Source: Penicillus capitatus
Lineage: Eukaryota; Chlorophyta
Length of the DNA: 64,000 nt
Direction: 5' to 3'
Assembly: GCA_965649825.1 (NCBI GenBank)
Contig: OZ287723.1
Location: forward strand, 16,001-80,000
Made by a program: the position numbers and the translations under genes. The notes below the pieces were generated by a model. That model was not told the DNA's origin and ran no database searches. It saw nothing but the letters and a program-made list of their open reading frames with translations. Positions 19,183-29,738 of this stretch are shown here, in pieces; position 1 is the first letter of the stretch, and every line of letters begins with the position of its first letter.

Positions 19183-21271
19183 GAGTTACGGCCGCCGTTC
19201 ACCGGGGCTTCAGTTATCAGCAAAAATTTAACCAATTTCTTTAACCTTACGGCACTGGGCAGGCGTCAGCTCCCATACATTGTCTTACGACTTTGCGGAA
19301 ACTTATGTTTTTGATAAACAGTTCAAAGAATCATTTCACTGCGACCTCTACTATTTCTAGAGGTACCCCTTCTCCCGAAGTTACGGAGCTATTTTGCCGA
19401 GTTCCTTAGAGAGAGTTCCCTCGCGCCCCTTAGTATACTCAACCGACCTACCTGTGTTGGTTTAAGGTACAGGTTATTTAAATTATACGGTGTCTCAAAC
19501 TTTTCTTGGAAATTTGACAAAACTCTAATTAACAATTGTCCCAATTGTATTATATTGTGTCAAAAGAGAAACTGTTGGTTTATGCCTTCATACTAAATAG
19601 CTAAAATTTTTTTTTTTTAACCATATGTTGGACATTTCCATTACAACCATTAGTAATTACTTAGGTATTGCCTTTTTCGTGATTTGTCACCAAATTCAAA
19701 TAAGTACAGGAATATTGACCTGTTTTCCATCGATTACGCTTTTCGGCCTTATCTTAGGTCCTGACTAACCCTCCAGGGACGAACCTTGTAGAGGAAACCT
19801 TAGGTTTTCGGGGCATTGGATTCTCACCAATGTTTTCGTTACTCAAGCCGACATTCTCACTTCTGTTTGATCCAATCTCTTTTTCAATGAGTCTTCACCT
19901 CTAAAAACAGAACGCTCCCCTACCGAGACTTTTTTAATTTTAAATAAAAAAAATTAAAAAAGTCTCTCATAGCTTCGGCAAATAGCTTAGTCCCTTACAT
20001 TTTCGGTGCATCTACGCTGTTTTACCAGTGAGCTATTACGCATTCTTTAAAGGATAGCTGCTTCTAAGCGAACCTTCTGGCTGTTTTTGCGTTGAAACTT
20101 CCTTTACCACTTAGCTATTATTTAGGGGCCTTAGCTGATGATCTGGGCTGTTTCCCTTTTGACTTTGGAGCTTATCCCCCAAAGTCTCACAAATTCCCGG
20201 CAAACTTCTATTAAGCATTCGGAGTTTGTGACAGTTTGTTACCATTTAATTGGCTCGTACCGAAACAGTGCTCTACCTCTTAATAGTGCATCGACAATTG
20301 CTGCGCCTAAACGCATTTCGGGGAGAACCAGCTAGCTCCGAGTTCGATTGGCATTTCACCGCTAACCACAACTCATCCGTCGATTTTTCAACATCGGTCG
20401 GTTCGGACATCCACTAAGTCTTACCTTAGTTTCTTCCTGGTCATGGTTAGATCACTCGGGTTCGGGTCTATAATTTATGACATTTTCAACGCCTTTTTAG
20501 ACTTGTTTTCACTTTGGCTACAGAAAATTTCTTTAACCATGCCAAAAACTATAAGTCGCCGGCTCATTCTTCAACAGGCATGCGGTCAATAGTTCTCCCA
20601 CAGATTGATTGCTCTAGGTTTTACAATCTATTTCACTCCCCTCTAGGGGTTCTTTTTCACCTTTCCCTCACGGTACTTTTCGCTATCAGTGACTCAAGAG
20701 TATTTAGTCTTACGAGGTGGTCCTCGTAGATTCACAAGGGATTTCACGTGTCCCAAGCTACTCGGGATATTGTTCTTAAAGATTGAAAACTGGACTTTCA
20801 CCATCTATGGTACAGGTTTCAGCTGCTTAAACTCTCTTTTTTTTTTGAACTTCCCACAACCCTGAATTAATCAGTTTAGACTAATTCCGTTTCGCTCGCC
20901 GCTACTCAGGAAATCGCGTTTGCCTTTTTTTCCTTTAGTTAATAAGATGTTTCAATTCACTAAGTTATTTCTTACTGATTTATGAATTTTTTCAGTAGTT
21001 TTAAAGATTGCTCTATTAGGGAACTTCTAGATCAATGTTCTGTCCAACTTTCTAGAAATTATCGCAGGTTTACACGCCCTTCATCATCTTTGAGTCCTTA
21101 GGTATTCACCTAAAGCATTATATTCTTTTTGATTCAAATAAATAATTTCGACACACGATATTCTATCAATCCAGTCAGCCTTTCTAATTTAGATTTACTA
21201 AATTACTTTTTGATTTGACAAAAAAAATTATTTATGTTGAAATAATTTAACAAAAGTCAATTTTTACTTTT

Positions 21272-24200
21272 ATGATTAAAAAAAAAATTTTGTTGATCTT
21301 AAATGAGATTTTCAGAATAATGCATTTTTTTCGAAGACCTTTCGCTATAATAGGGGTCCGCACCGCTCGACAAATTAAAAAAGTTTCTATTTTTTTAAGT
21401 TTTTTTATATTATCGATTGAAATTTTGCAAATAAATTTCCAAAATCAAAAATTTGTTGTTTTTAAACATTATCCTATTTTATCTGAAAAAAAAATTTCAC
21501 AAAAATTTGAAACGTTCTTTTTAAAATCAACTAAAGATCCTACAATATATTCAGAATACGTTAACGCAAGAAACGAGATATACAACAAAACCTATCAGAA
21601 CCTTTCTGAAAAAAAAAAAAATTTAATTGATTTTTATGACTATTTAGATTATCGCTCAGAAAGAGTTGATGATAGTTATTACGAACATCCTCAAACTCTT
21701 GATCAAATTCAAAATTTGTATAAAAAAAACGAAGTTCTAAATATATATAAAAATTTTGAACAAATAAATTTAATGTTAAATGCTGAGCTTACTCAACAAC
21801 AAGAGGAAATGTTTAATATTTTAAGATTGCAGTACCAAAACGAGGAAGACGAACTTCTTATTAATTGGTATATAGATGTACCTTATCTACATTGGTCTGT
21901 TGCTGAAAGAAATTTTAATCAAAAAGAATATATCGACTTATTGAATTGGAGATTTAAGAACAAAGATCTTGTAATCCGAGACTTAAAAAAAGAAAATTCT
22001 TTAGATAAAATGCATACGGTTTTAAAAAAACTTTATCCTCAATATCAAAAATTGATACAAACAAATGTAGACGAAGAATTTCATGAAACCGATATGCACA
22101 GAATCTTTTTGTTTACTAAACAGAGACAAAGAGGATTGAGGATTAAAGATGAGAAATATAAAATACAACAAAATAAAATTTTTATAGAAACAGAATTTAT
22201 AACATCACCTCCACCATCTCCAATCGAAAAACTTTATCCAATTGATTTAGTTTTATTTATAATTTGGTCAAGAATGTGGGATATAATTTGGGGAAGAATT
22301 GGGTACATAATATGGGAAATTATTCTCGATTTCCTTTTTACTACTATATATCAAGAAAAAATAATTAAACAACTTGAAGAACAAGAATTAAAAGAAATCG
22401 AAGATTACAAACAACAAGTAAAACAAATAAGGGCGGAAAGAAAAAAAGAAAGCGACGAATTAGAAAAAATGGATAATGATCTAATCTATTCGCTTCGGTT
22501 ACAACGAGATATAGATGCCCAATATTCATATGTTCAACTTTCAACACCAAGCTTTCTAGAAACAGAAACATTTTTTGACAAGCGTGGTAGAAAAATTTGG
22601 CGACCACGACCAAAATCACTAATAGAAGAATACGGCGACCGATTCTCCCTATATTGTCGATACCCTCGAGATTCCTCAATGCTCTTAAATCCAACCTACA
22701 CAATACCATCATACACACTAACACACAGTCCATATTATAAAATAGAAAATCTCTATAAGCTTCCATATTTAGTTATTTCCGTAGCTGAATCTGAAGATAG
22801 AAAACAAAATCCTTGGAAATTTTTTAACGAGCTTAAAGCAAGACAAATCCGCGAGAGAGAATTGAGATTTTTGCAAATAACATTAAAGAGCTTCAGAAAA
22901 GATGAACTTGATAAAAAATATCCAATTCCAAAATTTAGAGCGACTCCAAAAAAAAAGAAAAAACAAAAAGAACGGTTTTGTTTGGAGGGTCGGCATCACT
23001 ACAAAATTATTAAGAAATTTAAATCACAAATACCGCCTTCAATAACAAAACTCGAGCAAAGAGCTATCAAAAACAAAAAAACCCTTTTTGAAGATGAGTT
23101 ACTAAACGAAGAAGCTGCGAATTGGGACTATTACATTAAAAAACTAGAAGACCAAATACCGTATAAACTACAAGGATTCGAAAAAGTCGAGTTACCAATA
23201 CTTTCAAAACCAAATTCTCCAGGAGACAGGTTGTTAAGTACAGCTTTCAATGTATATAGATTGCAAGAATATGAAATTCAAAATTATTCTAAAAGCAAGC
23301 TAGAGCAGGGATTAAAAAAACTTGCCTCACTGCATCTAGAAGCTCCAAAAACTTATTCAGAGTATTGTAAAATGAAAAACGAAAAAATCAATTTTTATGT
23401 GTGTTTCAATAATATAAATTTGATATTCGATCAAATTAGCGACATAAGAAATTATAAAACCTTCTATAAATTCTTAGAAACACTAGTCGAAGTAATGAAT
23501 CTGAAACAATTTAAACCTTTTTTTAAACCATTAAAAAAATCTACTTATACAAAATATAAAAAATTCGAACTTCAAAATTTAGTTCGTAATAGAAAATTCA
23601 TGAAAAATAAGCTTCCACTAGTGTATTTGTTGCCAATATCAAAAGAAAAATACAAACCCGAGTACAATTCTCGTAAAGCAGCTAGTAAATATAAAAAAGA
23701 ACGAAAAGAATATATTAAATTAGCAGGTCCACAAATTATTGATAACAAAACTGACTTTACAGTAGAATTCTTCGGACAATACATAACTTTAGACTTAAAC
23801 GAATATTTAGTTTTTCAAGAGTGGCGGGAAAAAACGAATCGAATAAAATTCTCAAGATTATTCTTGTCTGATAAAAAAATATCTCCTGTTTTCGAACAAA
23901 CATTAGAAAAACCTCATTTAAATATGCTGGTAAATGCAGAAGATTATTTATTAGAATTGATTTTTGATGTATTAGACATGGATACAATAAACCTTAAACT
24001 TGAGCAAATAAACGAAATCCTTAGCATTCTAACAATGTTGCCTTCTAAATATAAACCCTATAAATATAAAATGGGGAAAAAAACAAAATATAAACTTGAA
24101 TCTAGAGTTACAAAACCGTTAGCGACCCTTTTTCCAGAAAATGAAAAAAACAACAATCAAGAAGATAAAAGGGATTTATGTATTTATCCTTCGAAAATTA

Positions 24201-27200
24201 TTTCGTTTATTTTAAACTTTTTAAATTTCCGAAAATATCAAAGAGAGTTATTTTTTGAAAGAATTAGTCCATTTTTAGAAACGAAAAAGGATTCTACGAA
24301 GCACGAATCTTTAATAAATTATCATATATGTGACTCGTTGCAAAACAGGTTTAATTGTATTAAATTTATAAATCTTCAAGCTGAAGGTCAAATATTCCTA
24401 AAGGCAAATACTTCTTTAGCTTTCAAAAAATTTTACAAATATAATTATTTATTTGGACCAATTAATAAAATTCCAAATTATTTTTTACTAATTGAAAATA
24501 ATTTATTATTCAAAGAGGTAAATTTCAAAATTTATTTAAAATTTTTGTTAAAAAGTCAGCAAGTATTAATTAATATTTGTCAGATTATTTTATTCAACTT
24601 AAATAAATATAACAATGAAAAATTTCAAATTCAATTTATAAAGAATATACCATTTGAAAAAATTCATCAATTTTTATTAAATATTAAACAAAAAAATCAA
24701 AAATATGATATTTCAATAAATTCTTTTAGATTTAAACCACAAAATTGGCTATTTTATTCGAATAGGATTAAGTTTCTTAATAAAATTCCAGACGAATTTT
24801 TTGAAATTAATAAAATGATTTATTATTTTATATGGCTTCAAAAATATTTTCTAACAAACGAGTCGTTAGAAAACATAGAGGAAAACTTCATTCAATATTT
24901 TGAAGCTTATTTTAAACGGATTCCACCATCGCTGTACATTAATAAATACGATTACTCTCAAGTAAACGATGAAATAATAAGCTTTAAACGGAAATTGCCT
25001 CGTATACTTGAAGTATTCGAATTTCCATTATATATTCTTTCAAATTCTTTTCGTACTAAAGCTAACAATTACCCTTATAAACTTACAAACGTAGATAACC
25101 TCAATAGAATGCTTGACCCAATTAAGGGTAGAAATCAAAAAACACTTAAAAATCAATATAATTTAACTATTGAAAACTTTAAGGATGAAATTCCATTTCA
25201 ATTCAATCAGAATGATTTTTTAAATGATAAAACTGAAGACGCAAACTATTTGATGAATATGTATTATGAAGTACTTGGGAAAATGTTTTACGAATTAGAA
25301 AATTTTAGCAAAGAGGAGAAAAAAAATTATCTTTATGAGGATTATTTTCAACAATTTTTTAAAGATAAAATTGTTGCTATTCTTAATTATTATGTAAGGA
25401 CAAACTATTTTACGAAAAAAATACAAACTTTTCCAATTTTCAAAAATTCAGTAGTACGTCAAATGTCAGGTTATTTTTACCCAGATTTTTGGAAAACAAA
25501 AAAGATGAGAAAAATTTTAATAACAAAAATACCTATTGACAATAAAAAGAATATTGAAATATACGATAAGAAAACTAAAAAATTGGAGGTGATAATTTTC
25601 GATGACAGCAAACCTCAATTTCAAATATTTAAAAACTTAGGATTACCTTTTTTTTATCAAATTTTTGAATTAAACGAACCGATTAATCAATACTCATGGT
25701 CAATACTTTTCTTTTTCAGCATCGGATTCTTTGTTATCATTTTATCCAAAAATATTTTTAAAAAGTACGCTAAAGAAGTTTTAGAATCAGGTATAAATTT
25801 ATTATACTATTCAGGACTGTTACGCGATCAGGAATGGGCTAAACAGGAAGTTAAAATAACGACACGAATAACAAAAGGATATCGCGACCTTTATAAAATT
25901 AAGAAGACAAAATTAACAAGTCTTCGAGGTTTAAAATCTATTATTTTACGTTTGAGTGAAATGATATACTTTTTAAAACAAGCAAGTTTTATAAAATTGA
26001 CTAATGACCCTTTGCTTAATTATTGCGTATTTTATAATGAACACCACGTCAAACGGGATAAATTTTACTTAAATTATTCAAAACCGAAAGGATTTTTATT
26101 TAATGGAGCTCCAGGTACCGGAAAAACATTTCTTGTTCAAGCCATTGTAGGAGAATCGAAAGTACCTGTAGTAACACAATCTGGTGGTTTAATGAAAAAT
26201 CCACGATTACGTGGTAAAGGGGCTCAAACTATTCACAAACTTTTCATAAGAGCACGTGCAATTGCTCCTTGTCTTATTTTTATAGATGAATTAGATGGCA
26301 TTGGAATTCGTCGTTATACAAAAAAAGTAGCAAATAATTATTCTACGTATGATATTATCCAATTTCTTGAAAGTGTTGAAACAAACGCCTTTCCTCCTGA
26401 AATTTTAAACCTAAAAATTAAAAGGAAAAAGGAATTTGTTGATGATCGGAGCGAGTATTGGAAAGAACCTGAATTCACACAAACAGTTCAATCATATAAA
26501 AATCCAGTTGATATTTTAGAAGAATTACAATCTATTCGAAAAGCCCGCAATGAACAAATAAATATATTAATACAATTATTAATTGAACTTGATGGAGTCC
26601 ATCCATTAGATAAAATTATAGTTATTGGTGCAACAAATCAAATAGAAATTTTAGATCCAGCATTAATACGTCCCGGAAGACTTCAACTCATTTTCCACTT
26701 TTTTTTACCAGGTTATAATAATCGTATAAAAATATTAAAATTTTATACGAAATCTTCAAGAATTGGGACTAAAAATATTTCTTGGGATTATTTTTCTAAA
26801 CGAACGAATAGATTAAGCTCTGCAGATGTTGCTGCTATTGTTTTTGCTTCAGAATTAATTGCTATTAGAAAGTCTAGAAAACATACATTTGAAACTCTCG
26901 AAAGAGGTATTGAGTTAATTACAAGTTATCCAAGTGACCCACTCCTATTTAGATTGAAAAAGATTTTTATTTATCTTAAAATATTAAAACAAAAATTTTT
27001 TTCTACGAATAATTTTTATTTTTTAAATTCAAATTCAAATTTAAATTTAATCGCTCCTCCTCCCAAAAAGCGAATTATAGTTGAATTATCACATATTATA
27101 AGAAGTACATATTATAATATAGGTAAAATGTTTATTGGGTCTTATTTTCAATATAAACTACAAATGTCGAGTTTCGATCCTTATATAACTCTTTGGGCCC

Positions 27201-28084
27201 GCCCAAAAAATTTCCGTTTTGTTTTTTTCACTAAAAATTTCAATGAATTTGACGACTTTGAAAAAAAAAAAATTCCTAAAAATGAAATTGAAAAAAGATT
27301 TTTAACGTTTTTTGGTGGAAAAGTCGCTGAATCTATTTTTATTTTTTTACCATTACAGAAATTCTCGGCAGAAAATTCTTTTAACTTTAATTCAATTCTT
27401 GTTTCATTCGAGAATATCTTCGAACAATCAGACTTTGAAATTCAAAATGAACTTCAAATAGCCCAAGATCTTCTAAAATTAATTATTAAAAAATGGAATT
27501 TTTATAGCGATAAAATTGCGACTGAAAAGTTTCACCCTATTTTTGAAAATTCAAATTTAGTAGAATATGTTTCCTACCCAACAAGTGAACTTTTCGTATC
27601 CCAAGTATTTATTGATGAAATGATTGTTAATCTTAATATGCGAAATAAACTTTCACTAAATGAACAAAAACGTTCATATAAAACTTGGTGGATAAAAAAA
27701 ACTGCAACACAATTAAATTATATCGAAAATCGTTATCATTTGTTAGAATGGTCTCGCATTTATCTTTCAGATCCACAAAATTCAATTCAAAATATTGAAT
27801 GGGTTTCACCAGATAAGTATTTTAATACTATTTTGCGTACACCTCCTTATTGTATAGCATGGTCGTTGTTTATGGAAAATCGACATTTGATTATTAAAAA
27901 CCTAGTGTCCCTCCAAGCTTTCAATGTAATATTTCGAATAGTGCGTCAATTTTCTGAACTTTTTGATTTTCTTTCGGATTATTTATTACGGACTGAGTAT
28001 TTAACAGAAAATGAATTGGACTCGAAAATTTATCAATTTTACATATTATTTAAAGAGGAATTATTTAAAGAGGAAATTTCATAA
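21272..28084 (+). CDS. ftsH: Giant FtsH-like AAA ATPase (Ycf2-related)
   Basis: A 2270-residue protein of the kind found in chlorophyte plastids as ftsH and distantly related to plant Ycf2. Hydrophobic segments lie near residues 37-55 and 1470-1497. The region before the second is long, Lys/Glu/Tyr-rich and poorly conserved. The AAA domain follows: Walker A GAPGTGKT (1612-1619), Walker B CLIFIDELD (1667-1675) and IGATNQ with DPALIRPGRL (about 1785-1805). The C-terminal part aligns in order with the FtsH peptidase domain, but I see no HEXXH zinc motif where it should occur (the RIIVELSHIIRSTYYN segment). It probably acts as an ATPase motor without proteolysis, perhaps for import, as proposed for Ycf2/FtsHi complexes (inference). 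Confidence 0.9.
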   Translation: MIKKKILLILNEIFRIMHFFRRPFAIIGVRTARQIKKVSIFLSFFILSIEILQINFQNQKFVVFKHYPILSEKKISQKFETFFLKSTKDPTIYSEYVNARNEIYNKTYQNLSEKKKNLIDFYDYLDYRSERVDDSYYEHPQTLDQIQNLYKKNEVLNIYKNFEQINLMLNAELTQQQEEMFNILRLQYQNEEDELLINWYIDVPYLHWSVAERNFNQKEYIDLLNWRFKNKDLVIRDLKKENSLDKMHTVLKKLYPQYQKLIQTNVDEEFHETDMHRIFLFTKQRQRGLRIKDEKYKIQQNKIFIETEFITSPPPSPIEKLYPIDLVLFIIWSRMWDIIWGRIGYIIWEIILDFLFTTIYQEKIIKQLEEQELKEIEDYKQQVKQIRAERKKESDELEKMDNDLIYSLRLQRDIDAQYSYVQLSTPSFLETETFFDKRGRKIWRPRPKSLIEEYGDRFSLYCRYPRDSSMLLNPTYTIPSYTLTHSPYYKIENLYKLPYLVISVAESEDRKQNPWKFFNELKARQIRERELRFLQITLKSFRKDELDKKYPIPKFRATPKKKKKQKERFCLEGRHHYKIIKKFKSQIPPSITKLEQRAIKNKKTLFEDELLNEEAANWDYYIKKLEDQIPYKLQGFEKVELPILSKPNSPGDRLLSTAFNVYRLQEYEIQNYSKSKLEQGLKKLASLHLEAPKTYSEYCKMKNEKINFYVCFNNINLIFDQISDIRNYKTFYKFLETLVEVMNLKQFKPFFKPLKKSTYTKYKKFELQNLVRNRKFMKNKLPLVYLLPISKEKYKPEYNSRKAASKYKKERKEYIKLAGPQIIDNKTDFTVEFFGQYITLDLNEYLVFQEWREKTNRIKFSRLFLSDKKISPVFEQTLEKPHLNMLVNAEDYLLELIFDVLDMDTINLKLEQINEILSILTMLPSKYKPYKYKMGKKTKYKLESRVTKPLATLFPENEKNNNQEDKRDLCIYPSKIISFILNFLNFRKYQRELFFERISPFLETKKDSTKHESLINYHICDSLQNRFNCIKFINLQAEGQIFLKANTSLAFKKFYKYNYLFGPINKIPNYFLLIENNLLFKEVNFKIYLKFLLKSQQVLINICQIILFNLNKYNNEKFQIQFIKNIPFEKIHQFLLNIKQKNQKYDISINSFRFKPQNWLFYSNRIKFLNKIPDEFFEINKMIYYFIWLQKYFLTNESLENIEENFIQYFEAYFKRIPPSLYINKYDYSQVNDEIISFKRKLPRILEVFEFPLYILSNSFRTKANNYPYKLTNVDNLNRMLDPIKGRNQKTLKNQYNLTIENFKDEIPFQFNQNDFLNDKTEDANYLMNMYYEVLGKMFYELENFSKEEKKNYLYEDYFQQFFKDKIVAILNYYVRTNYFTKKIQTFPIFKNSVVRQMSGYFYPDFWKTKKMRKILITKIPIDNKKNIEIYDKKTKKLEVIIFDDSKPQFQIFKNLGLPFFYQIFELNEPINQYSWSILFFFSIGFFVIILSKNIFKKYAKEVLESGINLLYYSGLLRDQEWAKQEVKITTRITKGYRDLYKIKKTKLTSLRGLKSIILRLSEMIYFLKQASFIKLTNDPLLNYCVFYNEHHVKRDKFYLNYSKPKGFLFNGAPGTGKTFLVQAIVGESKVPVVTQSGGLMKNPRLRGKGAQTIHKLFIRARAIAPCLIFIDELDGIGIRRYTKKVANNYSTYDIIQFLESVETNAFPPEILNLKIKRKKEFVDDRSEYWKEPEFTQTVQSYKNPVDILEELQSIRKARNEQINILIQLLIELDGVHPLDKIIVIGATNQIEILDPALIRPGRLQLIFHFFLPGYNNRIKILKFYTKSSRIGTKNISWDYFSKRTNRLSSADVAAIVFASELIAIRKSRKHTFETLERGIELITSYPSDPLLFRLKKIFIYLKILKQKFFSTNNFYFLNSNSNLNLIAPPPKKRIIVELSHIIRSTYYNIGKMFIGSYFQYKLQMSSFDPYITLWARPKNFRFVFFTKNFNEFDDFEKKKIPKNEIEKRFLTFFGGKVAESIFIFLPLQKFSAENSFNFNSILVSFENIFEQSDFEIQNELQIAQDLLKLIIKKWNFYSDKIATEKFHPIFENSNLVEYVSYPTSELFVSQVFIDEMIVNLNMRNKLSLNEQKRSYKTWWIKKTATQLNYIENRYHLLEWSRIYLSDPQNSIQNIEWVSPDKYFNTILRTPPYCIAWSLFMENRHLIIKNLVSLQAFNVIFRIVRQFSELFDFLSDYLLRTEYLTENELDSKIYQFYILFKEELFKEEIS

Positions 28085-28109
28085 ATAAATACTCGACTAT
28101 TTTATTAAA

Positions 28110-28214
28110 ATGCAAGTTAATATTTTAGGCTTAAGTGCGATAACGTTTTTCATTTTCTTTTCAACTGCATTTTTATTAATTTTATTCGTAAAAACAGAAA
28201 GTCAGCGTATTTAG
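28110..28214 (+). CDS. psbM: Photosystem II protein M
   Basis: A 34-residue single-span protein at the photosystem II dimer interface: MQVNILGLSAITFFIFFSTA then FLLILFVKTESQRI. It matches PsbM (M-VN start, TAFLLI, VKT near the end). It is 25 nt downstream of ftsH. Confidence 0.92.
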   Translation: MQVNILGLSAITFFIFFSTAFLLILFVKTESQRI

Positions 28215-28267
28215 TTGAAAAATCTCTTTAATTTTAAGTTTAATTTATCAGTAGAGACTTTTCAACT
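28213..28267. terminator. Hairpin between psbM and the maturase-like gene
   Basis: Inverted repeat with 15-base arms (AGTTGAAAAATCTCT; one mismatch) starting at the psbM stop codon. It separates two convergent genes and could serve both. Confidence 0.75.
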
Positions 28268-28283
28268 ATAACTCTTATTTACT

Positions 28284-29366
28284 TCATTTTTGAGAAAAAA
28301 TGACAATTTTATCGTTAACTGAAAAAATCCATTTTTCTGATATTGATTGATTCCAGTAATAATTATATAGCCATTTGATATTTTTTTTTTTATGACGTTT
28401 TTTCATCCAATACCAAATTTGATAAAAAAAATAATCATTTCTATATATTTTTCTCCAATTAATAATTTTTCTATTGAAATTCGCAATAATTTTATCAATA
28501 GGTTGATTTTTATTAAAACATTTCTTTATTTCTTTTCTATAACTAAATAAATTTTTATAACTTGCTCGAGCTTTTAAATGGTTTGCACTTTTTTTAAAAA
28601 ACCATCCTAGAAAATATATACCATTTTTTAAACAAGAAAATTTTACAAATTGAAAATTAAGTCCATAAATTTTCGGATCTAAATAGAGACCTTGAAATTC
28701 TTTTTTTAAAAAAAATAAAGCAATGGTATTATATTCAAAAATTTCTACTGGAACAGAATTTGATAAATAAAGTTTTTTTTTTGCAGAATAATAAAAAGAT
28801 TTCGATACCGGAAATTGTTTAAAAGTTTTCAAATTCACTTTAAAATGAAAAATTACTAATTGTTTAAATATTTTTTTTAACAAAAAGAGTTTTTTTGATT
28901 TTTTTTTTTTGAATATTTCATTTAAAAAAAATTTTTTCTCAACCGATATATTTGATATTATCCAATACTTATTTTTTTTACTAAAAAAATTTGAAAATTT
29001 ACAAAAAAGAACATATTGAACAAACGATTTTTTTAAATATCGACGAAAAGTTTCATAAATTTTATTAGATTCGAAATATGTAAGACTTCTTTGATTATCC
29101 AGTATTGGCGATAATGCAAAAATCCATAATCTAACAACAATATCTCGTTTAAAGAATTGACGATATTTTTTTGAACCAAAATTCGTTTCTAAAAGATTAT
29201 CTTTTAGAATTTCATTAATTATTAATAATTGAATAAAACTATTTCGATGGAGTAATCGTTGATAATTGCGACAAAAACGTATACTTCTTTTTTTCTCATT
29301 AGACTGACGAATTGCTTTTTGAATCTTTAATAATTTACAGTACCCATAAAACCAAGGTGTTTTCAT
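28284..29366 (-). CDS. Free-standing degenerate group II intron maturase-like protein
   Basis: A 360-residue, strongly basic protein. Its N-terminus (WFYGYCKLLKIQKAIRQSN, then a LLHRNSFIQLLIINEILKDN-like segment) resembles the RT-0 region of group II intron proteins. IVVRLWIFALSPIL and KKNKYWIISNISVEKKFFLN fit RT motifs 2-3 with acidic residues lost. FEYNTIALFFLK stands where YADD should be. The end (IDKIIANFNRKIINWRKIY, YWMKKRHKKKNIKWLYNYYW) matches the maturase (X) domain; no HNH domain follows. I see no intron around it: hairpins flank both sides. It may splice an ORF-less intron such as that of atpF, in the manner of MatK (inference). Confidence 0.72.
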   Translation of the reverse strand: MKTPWFYGYCKLLKIQKAIRQSNEKKRSIRFCRNYQRLLHRNSFIQLLIINEILKDNLLETNFGSKKYRQFFKRDIVVRLWIFALSPILDNQRSLTYFESNKIYETFRRYLKKSFVQYVLFCKFSNFFSKKNKYWIISNISVEKKFFLNEIFKKKKSKKLFLLKKIFKQLVIFHFKVNLKTFKQFPVSKSFYYSAKKKLYLSNSVPVEIFEYNTIALFFLKKEFQGLYLDPKIYGLNFQFVKFSCLKNGIYFLGWFFKKSANHLKARASYKNLFSYRKEIKKCFNKNQPIDKIIANFNRKIINWRKIYRNDYFFYQIWYWMKKRHKKKNIKWLYNYYWNQSISEKWIFSVNDKIVIFSQK

Positions 29367-29413
29367 ATTTTTAAATAATTATGTATTTTTAATTATGTAT
29401 TTTTTTTTATGTA

Positions 29414-29464
29414 TTGTAAACCAAATTACTCACCTAATCGACTGATCTACTATTTGGTTTACAA
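29414..29464. terminator. Hairpin 3' of psbZ
   Basis: 13-bp perfect inverted repeat (TTGTAAACCAAAT) with a 25-nt loop. It separates psbZ from the maturase-like gene on the minus strand. Confidence 0.75.
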
Positions 29465-29521
29465 TTTGATTTCTAATTTAATTTTTTACAATTTTATATG
29501 TTTTTTAATTCAAACGAAAAT

Positions 29522-29725
29522 TTAAACGAAAAACGAATTAAGTATACCAACTATAAAAATAAGCAAAAACCATAAACCAATACCTATAAAAAATTTTTTT
29601 TTATTTTCTTTCCAACCTAAAGCAAAAGTGGTGGAAGAACCTAAAACAACAATAGGAAATCCAATAACTAATACAAATGAAACTGCTAGAAAAGAAAAAA
29701 CAGTAAATTGAAATAAAAAATTCAT
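29522..29725 (-). CDS. psbZ: Photosystem II protein Z (Ycf9)
   Basis: A 67-residue two-helix protein (MNFLFQFTVFSFLAVSFVLV, ending GLWFLLIFIVGILNSFFV). The family is about 62 residues; the loop here (SSTTFALGWKENKKK) is slightly longer. Its ATG is 13 nt after the psaB stop, so it is likely co-transcribed with psaB. Confidence 0.95.
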   Translation of the reverse strand: MNFLFQFTVFSFLAVSFVLVIGFPIVVLGSSTTFALGWKENKKKFFIGIGLWFLLIFIVGILNSFFV

Positions 29726-29738
29726 TTTAAACAATTTA

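Larger units (their letters stand above)
16577..21135 (-). rRNA. rrl: 23S rRNA with four group I introns
   Basis: Conserved large-subunit rRNA blocks can be followed along the whole minus strand, including the sarcin/ricin region near 16800, the peptidyl transferase centre and the 5' domain near 21100. The ends pair as helix 1 (GAATCAAAAA with TTTTTGATTC). Exons run 21135-18835, 18524-18336, 18037-17903, 17681-17669 and 16868-16577. The four interruptions total about 1.63 kb and leave a mature rRNA near 2.93 kb, the expected size. No 16S gene precedes it: upstream is the divergent ftsH gene. The ends are accurate to a few bases. Confidence 0.93.

Noticed and set aside
16711-20729. Several plus-strand open frames of 60-90 codons
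   Set aside because: All overlap 23S rRNA exons or introns on the minus strand and carry rRNA sequence.
21136-21271. Looked for 16S rRNA, trnA or trnI between ftsH and 23S
   Set aside because: Only about 135 AT-rich bases are present, with none of these genes.
22365-22766. 133-codon minus-strand frame inside ftsH
   Set aside because: Antisense shadow of a Lys/Glu-rich coding region, with no family features.
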